Assembly: GCA_003488145.1 (NCBI GenBank)
Contig: DNMQ01000115.1
Location: forward strand, 13,139-32,848
From: Pseudomonas sp.
Lineage (GTDB): Bacteria; Pseudomonadota; Gammaproteobacteria; Pseudomonadales; Pseudomonadaceae
DNA length: 19,710 nucleotides
Reading direction: 5' to 3'
Each line of letters begins with the position of its first letter. The stretch's first letter is position 1. Position numbers and translations under genes: made by a program. The notes under the pieces are model-generated. The model was given only the letters and a program-made list of their open reading frames with translations. It made no database searches and had not been told where the DNA came from. This document shows positions 14,393-19,710 of the stretch, piece by piece.

Positions 14393-15136
14393 ATGCCCGG
14401 CGACGCCCTCTATACCGACTTGTCGGGTTATTACGACCTCATGTGCGCGGACATCGATTACCGCGCGCAAAGCCACTGTGTCCAGCGATTGCAGCAGCTG
14501 TTCGGCAACGGCGGCACGAGGCATCTGGACCTCGCCTGCGGCACGGGCCCGCACATCCGCCATTTCATCGATGCCGGCTATACCAGCGGCGGGCTCGACA
14601 TCAACCAGCCGATGCTGGACAGAGCCGCCGCGCGCTGTCCGGAAGCGCGATTTTCCCTGCAGGACATGTGTGGCTTTGCGGTCGAGCAACCGGCCGATCT
14701 GATCACCTGCTTTCTTTACTCCATTCATTACAGCGCCGCGCTGACCAGGCTCGAAGCCTGTATCGTCAGCGTGCATGCCGCGTTGGCCCCGGGCGGGCTG
14801 TTCTGCTTCAACGCCGTGGACAAGCGTCGGATCGACAACGCGTCATTCGTCTCGCACACGGCCAGGCATGCGGACGGCCAGTTCACCTTCAGCTCCGGTT
14901 GGCATTACCCGGGTGAAGGGGAGCAGCAGTTGCTGAAGCTGCGAATCGAAAAGACCATCAGCAATGAAAGCCAGGTCTGGCACGACGAACACAGGATGGT
15001 GGCGGTGAGCTTTGCCGAGCTGAGCGAGCTGCTGGCGCCATACTTCGAAGTGCATGTGCTCGAGCATGACTACGAGAAGATCGTGCCCTGGGACGAGCTT
15101 TCAGGGAACGCGCTATTCGTCTGCGTGAAGGCCTGA
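14393..15136 (+). CDS. class I SAM-dependent methyltransferase
   Basis: 247 residues from ATG 14393, with AGG 6 nt upstream; ATG 14357 would add 12 residues. The N-terminus YTDLSGYYDLMCADIDY is the typical leader helix of small-molecule methyltransferases. Motif I is HLDLACGTGPHIRHF (about residues 44-58), followed by GLDINQPMLDRA with the acidic SAM-ribose residue, then DLITCFLYSIHY (motif IV region) and LAPGGLFCFNAVD (motif VI). The fold class is secure. The substrate is unknown; the wide-open C-terminal half resembles enzymes acting on small molecules. It is cytosolic and appears monocistronic, ending at a shared terminator. Confidence 0.85.
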   Translation: MPGDALYTDLSGYYDLMCADIDYRAQSHCVQRLQQLFGNGGTRHLDLACGTGPHIRHFIDAGYTSGGLDINQPMLDRAAARCPEARFSLQDMCGFAVEQPADLITCFLYSIHYSAALTRLEACIVSVHAALAPGGLFCFNAVDKRRIDNASFVSHTARHADGQFTFSSGWHYPGEGEQQLLKLRIEKTISNESQVWHDEHRMVAVSFAELSELLAPYFEVHVLEHDYEKIVPWDELSGNALFVCVKA

Positions 15137-15164
15137 GCGGATGCGCGGATAGGGCAGGGGACAG

Positions 15165-15186
15165 AAAAAACCCCGCAGGTGCGGGG
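15165..15186 (-). terminator. strong intrinsic terminator for the DUF2846 lipoprotein gene
   Basis: CCCCGC (15171-15176), loop AGGT and GCGGGG (15181-15186) form a 6-bp GC stem. On the minus strand it is followed by six T (15165-15170), 29 nt past the lipoprotein stop. On the plus strand, only CTTCTGTT follows, so it may act weakly for the methyltransferase too. Confidence 0.85.
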
Positions 15187-15214
15187 CTTCTGTTGGACGG
15201 TCTTGCTTGCAGCG

Positions 15215-15658
15215 TTAGCGGGCCAGTTCGGTTTTCGCTACGGCTTTCTGGCCTTCGCTTTCCGAGACCTCGGTCAGCTTCGCACCGCCGACGAACACAC
15301 CTATCTTGATCGACTGACGCACGTAATGGTTCTTGCCGGCGATGGCGTCCAGTTCGATGAGGTTGTCGCTGAATTCGGACTCGGTTGCCAGGGTGTGCTT
15401 GCCAGGCGTAACGAGGCGGTAGAAATAGGTGTTGGCGGCGGTTTCGCCAATGACTTCACCGTCGATCTTCACCGATTTCTTCAGGGCGGCTCCGAGCATG
15501 GAGTCGCGGAAGATGTACAGCCCGGCCTGATCCTGCGGCGGTGCCGGGAACGTCTTGTATGCCTGGTCCTTTTCGGGTGACTCCATCGGGACCGAAGCAC
15601 AGCCGGTCAGAATGGCGAAGCTCAGCGCCGCGGCGCTCATCATGAAATGCTTGAACAT
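15215..15658 (-). CDS. DUF2846 lipoprotein
   Basis: 147 residues from ATG 15658, with AGGAA upstream. It has a lipoprotein signal peptide with lipobox LTGC, Cys20 being the lipidation site; residue +2 is Ala, which predicts outer-membrane sorting. The mature part fits DUF2846: AGLYIFRDSMLGAALKKSVKIDG, GETAANTYFYRLVTPGKHTL, and a later KNHYVRQSIKIG. The family is a small beta domain of unknown function, common in pseudomonads. A strong terminator directly follows. Its promoter was not identified; upstream to 15852 no gene is seen. Confidence 0.88.
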   Translation of the reverse strand: MFKHFMMSAAALSFAILTGCASVPMESPEKDQAYKTFPAPPQDQAGLYIFRDSMLGAALKKSVKIDGEVIGETAANTYFYRLVTPGKHTLATESEFSDNLIELDAIAGKNHYVRQSIKIGVFVGGAKLTEVSESEGQKAVAKTELAR

Positions 15659-15765
15659 GAATACTCGTTCCTGAGTGTTAAGGCGAATTGCGCGGCGATA
15701 TTAAATTGCCATCGCGCGGCCGGTAACCCTAAACATCTCCGACGGGCTCGTTGTAAGCGGTTTTA

Positions 15766-15779
15766 GTGATGACAATCAC
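15766..15779. promoter_or_regulatory. GTGAT-N4-ATCAC dyad, possible CRP/Vfr-like site
   Basis: The core GTGA-N6-TCAC has the form of a CRP-family site, but the outer T and A of TGTGA-N6-TCACA are not present. It lies 107 bp before the DUF2846 lipoprotein ATG, between two minus-strand genes. Suggestive only. Confidence 0.2.
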
Positions 15780-15852
15780 GCTAACGACTACGCACGGCGG
15801 TGCGGTGCTGGGAGAACGCGGCCAATCCCGCCTGTTCTGGAACTGATATCGG

Positions 15853-16548
15853 CTAGTGCAAGCGTTTGGCGGCAGAGGCTGCCTCGACCAGATGCCGTGC
15901 CTGCTGGGCCAGCTGATCGAGCAGCCGGTCGCGCTGTTTCTCCGCCTCGCTCATCGCCTTGCGGCCATTCTGCTGCACCAGGTAGCTGTAGATCTGCCGG
16001 ACTTCCTTGGACTGGAAGATCGGCTCCAGATCCTGCACCGCCACCGCACCGTTCGAAGCCCCGTTACGGGTATTCATCACCACCTGCGGGCCGCGCGCCA
16101 CCAGCGGCTGAAAGCCCAGTGCGCTGAAATACGGCACCTTGCCTGCAACGCACGCCACCTCGGCATGGGGATAGCGCGTCACCATCGCTTCGACCATTGC
16201 CCGGCCAATGCCCTGGCGACGATGGCCGGCGTCCACCGCCAGATAGACCAGCGCGCAGGCTTCGGGATCGTCCACAAAGGGCAGGTACAGCGCGAAGCCG
16301 AGCAGGACCGCCGGGTCCTCAGCATCCAACGCCATGATCAGCTCCGGCTTGCCCGCCTGCGCGCCGTCCATGCTGTCCAGGTAGCGATGCACCTCGAAAC
16401 CCACCACGTACTGATACAGCTGATACAGCGGGTTGCTGGGCTGCAGCGAGACCGGGCTGATGTCGCCGAGATAATCCACCACCATCTGCAGCACCTGGCT
16501 TTTCAGCGATTCCGGCGGCGGGGTGTCGAGGTGGGTGAGGGTGAACAT
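15853..16548 (-). CDS. GNAT-family N-acetyltransferase
   Basis: 231 residues from ATG 16548, with GGAG 8 nt upstream; earlier in-frame starts lack an SD. The acetyl-CoA loop is VDAGHRRQGIGRAMVEAM, with the RxxGxG core at residues 110-115, preceded by the beta-4 strand CALVYLAV. KVPYFSALGFQPL is the family's usual late motif. The N-terminal 60 residues and the C-terminal 70 (Lys/Glu/Gln-rich helix with AEKQRDRLLDQLAQQARHLV) extend beyond the minimal GNAT fold and may set the substrate, which is unknown. The TfoX-like gene lies 108 bp upstream on the same strand. Confidence 0.83.
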   Translation of the reverse strand: MFTLTHLDTPPPESLKSQVLQMVVDYLGDISPVSLQPSNPLYQLYQYVVGFEVHRYLDSMDGAQAGKPELIMALDAEDPAVLLGFALYLPFVDDPEACALVYLAVDAGHRRQGIGRAMVEAMVTRYPHAEVACVAGKVPYFSALGFQPLVARGPQVVMNTRNGASNGAVAVQDLEPIFQSKEVRQIYSYLVQQNGRKAMSEAEKQRDRLLDQLAQQARHLVEAASAAKRLH

Positions 16549-16656
16549 GGCGGCGCTCCGGGCGGTACGGAAAAAAGGCGGCATTGTACCGGGCGGTGTG
16601 CGGCAGGCGAGGGTAAGCGGCATGGTGATCGGTGCAACGAGAGATCGTGCCTGCCT

Positions 16657-17007
16657 CTACGTCGCGGCTGCGTCTGGCTTTCTCTTCCTCGGTTTGCGTG
16701 GCGTTGGTACCGGCATGAGGCGAGCCGTTTCGATCACCAGGCGGCGGAGTTCGTCGGCATCGTCTAGCAGCTCGTCCGCCACCGGATAGTTCTTCGCGCC
16801 GGGGTAGGGCGGCGCTTGCGGCAAGTCTGGGGCGAGGGTCTCGGCGGCCGCCGAAGGCTTGATGAACAGGCTGTTGTCGCAGACGAACGCGACGACCTTT
16901 TCGTCCAGATAAAGGGCGTACTCGCCGAACATCTTCCTGTACGTCAGCCTGCTCCCCAGGCCGATCTGCTCCGCCACATACAGCACGAAATCTTTGTCGC
17001 TCGCCAT
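16657..17007 (-). CDS. TfoX/Sxy N-terminal domain protein
   Basis: 116 residues from ATG 17007, with GGAGC upstream; the frame is open to 17076 but that part overlaps a stem-loop repeat. The domain signature is RKMFGEYALYLDEKVVAFVCDNSLFIKP followed by PPYPGAK and a helix DELLDDADELRRLV. Only the N-terminal TfoX domain is present, without the C-terminal one of the competence regulator Sxy, and a basic tail (PRKPRKRKP) ends the chain. Stand-alone TfoX-N proteins are widespread and of unknown role, so a competence function should not be assumed. Confidence 0.87.
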   Translation of the reverse strand: MASDKDFVLYVAEQIGLGSRLTYRKMFGEYALYLDEKVVAFVCDNSLFIKPSAAAETLAPDLPQAPPYPGAKNYPVADELLDDADELRRLVIETARLMPVPTPRKPRKRKPDAAAT

Positions 17008-17051
17008 GCCTGCTCCGCTGTTTCGACTGGGTGCCATGCCCATGGAGCGTA

Positions 17052-17078
17052 GCGTGGAAAGCGAGGCCGTTTCCACGC
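17052..17078. repeat. REP-like stem-loop, copy 2
   Basis: The arms GCGTGGAAA (17052-17060) and TTTCCACGC (17070-17078) pair perfectly around a 9-nt loop. The core and the flanks (TAG before; CGCG...CCCG after) match the element at 5961-5986. It lies between the azoreductase stop (17089) and the TfoX-like start (17007), both minus-strand genes. Confidence 0.6.
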
Positions 17079-17088
17079 GTTGCCCGCC

Positions 17089-17814
17089 TTACACCTGATT
17101 GAGCTCCACCTGCCTTGCCCGCGCATGGCGTAGGGGCGCATCGAGTGTCGACTGCAGCTCCGTGACCAAGGCATCGACCTGGCGCAGCGCCTCGGCCACC
17201 GAGGCCGCCAGTACCTCGCCACCGGTTTCCTGACCTTCAATCGCGATCTGATGGATGCGGGTGATCCCGATGAAATTGAGTGCCGTCACCAGGTTCGGCT
17301 CAAGATGATTCATGTGCGCCATTTCCCCGCCAGGGCCAAAGCCGATGCCGCCGCGGGCACTGAGGATGACCGCATGCCGTGGCCGGTCCGCCAGCAGCGG
17401 CACGTACGGATCGGGCAGTTTGCTTTCGTCGACCTCGACCGTCCGGCCTGGGCGCACGATCTGGTCGATCCAGGCTTTCAACGCCGCGGGCATGCCGAAG
17501 TTGTAGAGCGGCGTACCGATGACCAATACATCGGCGGCGATCAGCTCATCGACCAGCTGGTCGCTCTCCGCCAGCGTATCCCGCATCCACGGCTCGCGGC
17601 GCTCTTCCGGCGTGAAGCTGGAGGCAATCCAGTCATGGTTGATAAACGAAGGCGGGTTCTGGCCTATATCGCGATAGACGATGCCGTCCTGCGCGCGGCG
17701 GGCCGCCCACTGGCTGACGAAGCGGTGAGTGAGGTTACGGCTGTGGGAACCGTGCTCGTCCTTGCCGGCAAGGCCGGGGCGGGCGCTGGCATCGAGGTGC
17801 AGAAGGTGCGTCAT
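17089..17814 (-). CDS. FMN-dependent azoreductase-like NAD(P)H oxidoreductase
   Basis: 241 residues from ATG 17814, with AGGAG 8 nt upstream. Flavodoxin-like fold of the AzoR group: LHLDASARP and SHSRNLTHRFVSQW form the phosphate-binding start, GTPLYNFGMPAALKAWIDQIVRPGRT (about residues 100-125) lines the FMN site, and SARGGIGFGPGG follows. AzoR enzymes reduce quinones and azo compounds with NAD(P)H as homodimers. At 241 residues it is longer than E. coli AzoR (about 200), mainly by an insert around SFINHDWIASSFTPEERREP and the C-terminal tail. It is divergent from a GcvA-like LysR, its probable regulator, across 117 bp. Confidence 0.85.
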   Translation of the reverse strand: MTHLLHLDASARPGLAGKDEHGSHSRNLTHRFVSQWAARRAQDGIVYRDIGQNPPSFINHDWIASSFTPEERREPWMRDTLAESDQLVDELIAADVLVIGTPLYNFGMPAALKAWIDQIVRPGRTVEVDESKLPDPYVPLLADRPRHAVILSARGGIGFGPGGEMAHMNHLEPNLVTALNFIGITRIHQIAIEGQETGGEVLAASVAEALRQVDALVTELQSTLDAPLRHARARQVELNQV

Positions 17815-17861
17815 GGCGATTCTCCTCTGTGATTGAATTCATCTGTCGTTCGCGGTAAATC

Positions 17862-17879
17862 CAGCCTATGGCTAGGCTG
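17862..17879. promoter_or_regulatory. dyad in the azoreductase/lysR gap
   Basis: CAGCC-N8-GGCTG (17862-17879), with an inner AGCC-TAT-GGCT, lies between the divergent starts (17814 and 17932). The position suits a LysR operator controlling both genes. The short, GC-rich arms keep confidence low. Confidence 0.35.
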
Positions 17880-17931
17880 TACTGGCGACAAACGACCATT
17901 TCTTCCAACTACAGATGAGAGAAACTCAGCC

Positions 17932-18900
17932 ATGGCGCACCGCCGGTTACCTTCGCTTTCTGCGCTGCGGGCCTTCGAAGCCGCCGCCCGCCACGAGAGC
18001 GCCAAGCAGGCCGCCGAGGAGCTGAATGTCACCGCTACGGCGGTTAGCCACCAGATTCGTTCGCTTGAGGAATCCCTCGGCGTGGCGCTGTTCCTGCGCA
18101 AACCGCGGAAGCTGGAACTGACCGACCAGGGGCGCGAGCTGCAACAGACGCTGGAAGCCGCATTCGACAGCATCAGCGGGGCGGTCGAACGCCTGAGCGC
18201 GAAGCCCTGCCGCCAGGCGATCACCCTCAGCACCACACCGGCCATCGCGGTGCGCTGGCTGGTGCCCTGGGTCTGCCTGCTGCGCGATTCCCATCCGGAT
18301 ATCGATCTGCGCTTCCATACCTCCCATGAGCCAGTCGCGCTGGATGGCGTCACGGCGGACATCGCCATCCGTTACGGTGACGGCCGCTGGCCCGGGCTGG
18401 TGGCGGAGAAGCTGTTCGATAACACCTTCGTCCCGGTCTGCAGCCCGCACCTCGGCTTGCGGGATATTGCCGAGCTGCCCAAACACCCGCTGATCCACTT
18501 CCGTGCGCAAGCCGCCTTGTCCGCCCCGATTCATTGGGCGTCATGGCAGAAGCTCGCCAACGTGCCGGGGCTGGATGTGAGCGCCGGGCTGGTTTTCTCC
18601 GACGAGACCCACGCAATCTCCGCCGCCATCGGCGCGCAGGGCGTGGCGCTGATGAGTCGGCAGTTAATCGAGGATGAATTGAGGGAAGGGCGGCTGGTGC
18701 AGCCGTTCGGGCCGGAGATGGAGGGCAAGCCGTTTCACCTCGTATACCCGGAGAGCCGTCGGGATGATCCGACGGTTCGGGCAGTGAGGGAGTGGGTGAT
18801 GAGGGTGCCGGGTGGGTTGTGTGAGGTACGGGCTGATATCGGCAATGCCGAGCCCGCAACCTCACTACATACCAATCAAGTTAATGAAGCCATGGATTAA
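17932..18900 (+). CDS. LysR-family regulator, GcvA-like
   Basis: 322 residues from ATG 17932; the open frame begins at 17833, but that part would span the promoter gap. The start RRLPSLSALRAFEAAARHES, the HTH (KQAAEELNVTATAVSHQIRSLE, about residues 24-45) and RKPRKLELTDQG are typical of the GcvA branch. The binding domain contains DIAIRYGDGRWPG, a hallmark of that branch. The ligand is unknown. The last 20 residues or so (NAEPATSLHTNQVNEAMD) extend past the usual family end and lie in more AT-rich DNA, which may mean the original stop was lost at a junction. The SD is weak. The probable target is the divergent azoreductase gene. Confidence 0.88.
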   Translation: MAHRRLPSLSALRAFEAAARHESAKQAAEELNVTATAVSHQIRSLEESLGVALFLRKPRKLELTDQGRELQQTLEAAFDSISGAVERLSAKPCRQAITLSTTPAIAVRWLVPWVCLLRDSHPDIDLRFHTSHEPVALDGVTADIAIRYGDGRWPGLVAEKLFDNTFVPVCSPHLGLRDIAELPKHPLIHFRAQAALSAPIHWASWQKLANVPGLDVSAGLVFSDETHAISAAIGAQGVALMSRQLIEDELREGRLVQPFGPEMEGKPFHLVYPESRRDDPTVRAVREWVMRVPGGLCEVRADIGNAEPATSLHTNQVNEAMD

Positions 18901-18957
18901 CGTGCGTTGTAACAGTGGGCATTGACCAGCGCTTAGCTGCCAGAAAAAGGCCTGCGG

Positions 18958-19172
18958 TCAAAGAATGGCCATAAAGACTAGATGGAGAAGGGCGCCGTCC
19001 TTGAATCTATAAACGGTAACGTCCTTTGTGGCGTAAACATCTCCAGTCAGCGCAATAACAATCGTGCCTGAGAGGCAGAACAGCAGTGTAAGCAAAACGA
19101 ACCAGCGCTTTCGTTAGATAGGCACGACTATGAAATACGAGCTTTTTCGAAACGCCTTATATCCATATTCAT
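18958..19172 (-). pseudogene. frameshifted small membrane-protein gene
   Basis: A good start region exists on the minus strand: AGGAG (19177-19181) and ATG 19172, then MNMDIRRFEKARIS before a TAG in frame. A different frame opens at 19113 with RKRWFVLLTLLFCLSGTIVI, clearly a membrane span after basic residues, and continues through GDVYATKDVTVYRF to a TGA at 18958-18960. The span from ATG to TGA is 215 nt, not a multiple of three, so a frameshift or small indel between 19113 and 19135 would join the two parts into one protein of about 70 residues. The family is unknown. Alternatively, a short protein may start within the second frame at a TTG, but that has no SD. Confidence 0.45.
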
Positions 19173-19219
19173 GGCGCTCCTAGTGTTGGTGCAATGATAG
19201 TCCTCTTTTTCACACGGGA

Positions 19220-19225
19220 ATTATA
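19220..19225 (-). promoter_or_regulatory. -10 element TATAAT before the frameshifted gene
   Basis: A perfect TATAAT on the minus strand would start a transcript near 19213, about 40 nt before the ATG at 19172 and its AGGAG. No matching -35 is visible. In AT-rich DNA a chance match is possible. Confidence 0.35.
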
Positions 19226-19350
19226 CGCAAGTTGGTATTTAGAAAAATTGAGCTGGTTTGTGTTCGCGCTTCTTGCGGAAGAAAAGAGAATCGTGCGGCC
19301 GTCATTACCTATGCGTCCTGTTCGCAGCCTCTCGGAGAGAGGGCGGCGTT

Positions 19351-19710
19351 TCAGGACACTTTGCTTCTCGATAATTGTAATCTTTGCAACGCAGCTACCA
19401 GTTCGGGTGCCACATGCTTCGATTGGGGTGGATCGAGGAATACGCTATTCAGAGAGAGCACGATGGCATGGGATGTAGAAATAGCTACCTCGGCCACGTT
19501 GATTCCTGGCTGTAGGTATTCAGAAAGTCCAGTCGGGAATTCAACGGCAACGTTGTCGATCGTTATTTTCTGTAGTTTCGCTGCTGTCGTTTCCAGTCCG
19601 AATCCACCAATCTTTCCCTCTAGAAGATAAACGTTGTCATTTTTCGGTATTAATAGCGAGCCGGTTTTCTTATCTATTTTGCTCAAGGCATGGCGGTTGC
19701 AGGAGCTGAG
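19351..19710 (-). CDS. hypothetical protein, probably partial at the right edge
   Basis: The minus-strand frame is open from the window edge (19710) to a TGA at 19351-19353, 119 residues. A TTG at 19686 could start a 111-residue protein (SKIDKKTGSLLIPK), but no SD precedes it, so the true start probably lies beyond the window. The sequence is mixed alpha/beta with balanced charge (IGGFGLETTAAKLQKITID, then VAVEFPTGLSEYLQPG), with no signal peptide, membrane span or cysteine motif in the visible part. I recognise no family. It is AT-rich compared with the rest of the window, which fits acquired DNA. Confidence 0.5.
   Translation of the reverse strand, partial: LSSCNRHALSKIDKKTGSLLIPKNDNVYLLEGKIGGFGLETTAAKLQKITIDNVAVEFPTGLSEYLQPGINVAEVAISTSHAIVLSLNSVFLDPPQSKHVAPELVAALQRLQLSRSKVS

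Larger units (their letters stand above)
18901..19710. other. AT-rich segment with gene remnants
   Basis: Base composition changes here. The 60-base lines at 19201 and 19621 contain 22 and 19 G+C respectively (37% and 32%), against visibly GC-rich sequence to the left. The segment holds a frameshifted minus-strand membrane-protein remnant, an unrecognised minus-strand ORF at the right edge, and otherwise no supported gene (18901-18957 and 19226-19350 show nothing). It has the look of accessory or recently acquired DNA; no integrase, tRNA end or transposase is visible in the window. Confidence 0.6.

Noticed and set aside
15856..16767. A 303-codon plus-strand open frame
   Set aside because: It is antisense to the GNAT gene; the His/Arg-rich text is typical of a shadow frame.
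16657..17007. Competence regulator TfoX/Sxy
   Set aside because: Only the N-terminal domain is present and no other competence gene is nearby, so the regulator role is not supported.
19131..19478. Plus-strand frames with hydrophobic stretches, including a 94-codon ORF from 19194
   Set aside because: They need several frame changes or lack an SD, and overlap the minus-strand remnant with better start signals; not strong enough to call a gene.
1..19710. CRISPR array, prophage, insertion sequence, or toxin-antitoxin or defence module
   Set aside because: No spaced repeats, transposase, integrase, phage structural motif, or paired small toxin/antitoxin genes were seen in either strand.

Overview
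The window looks like chromosomal DNA of a high-GC gammaproteobacterium, most likely Pseudomonas or the related genus Stutzerimonas. Supporting this are the protein types (RlhA, a soluble PAS-PAS chemoreceptor, GcvA-like LysR, DUF2141, DUF2846 and DUF2855 proteins), the GC-rich codon use, and a sigma-28 type promoter. The genus is inferred from family resemblance; no database search was possible. No rRNA, tRNA, CRISPR array, insertion sequence or prophage gene was seen.

Layout. 1-5000: the 5' end of rlhA running off the left edge, a small Cys-containing protein, a secreted CAP-domain protein with a decayed internal duplication, a PhoD-like phosphatase without a signal peptide, and a divergent CDF metal exporter / MerR regulator pair. 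The pair shares a 9+9 bp palindrome lying in a 19-bp promoter spacer. 5000-7100: two very small genes, an FmdB-like protein with a rearranged cysteine set, a periplasmic DUF2141 protein and a SpoU-type RNA methyltransferase. 7100-10400: two divergent regulator/oxidoreductase pairs placed back to back, HxlR with a PRISE-like SDR and LysR with an NQO1-like quinone reductase. 10400-15200: a soluble chemoreceptor behind a near-consensus sigma-28 promoter, a SnoaL-like protein, a DUF2855 / TetR divergent pair and a SAM methyltransferase. 15200-18900: a DUF2846 lipoprotein, a GNAT acetyltransferase, a TfoX N-terminal domain protein, and an azoreductase-like flavoprotein divergent from a GcvA-like LysR. 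18900-19710: AT-rich DNA with a frameshifted membrane-protein remnant and an unrecognised ORF open at the right edge.

Theme. Four oxidoreductase or MDR-like enzymes each sit divergently beside their own one-component regulator (HxlR, LysR, TetR, LysR), and a fifth divergent pair handles metal. This suggests a cluster of independently switched detoxification modules for quinones, electrophiles and metals, not one operon. I saw no convincing evidence of a wholly new multi-gene system. The best leads are the CDF exporter lacking its C-terminal domain and carrying Cys in its transport site, the duplicated CAP protein, the sigma-28 promoter on the soluble receptor, the two homologous stem-loop repeats, and the degraded AT-rich right end.
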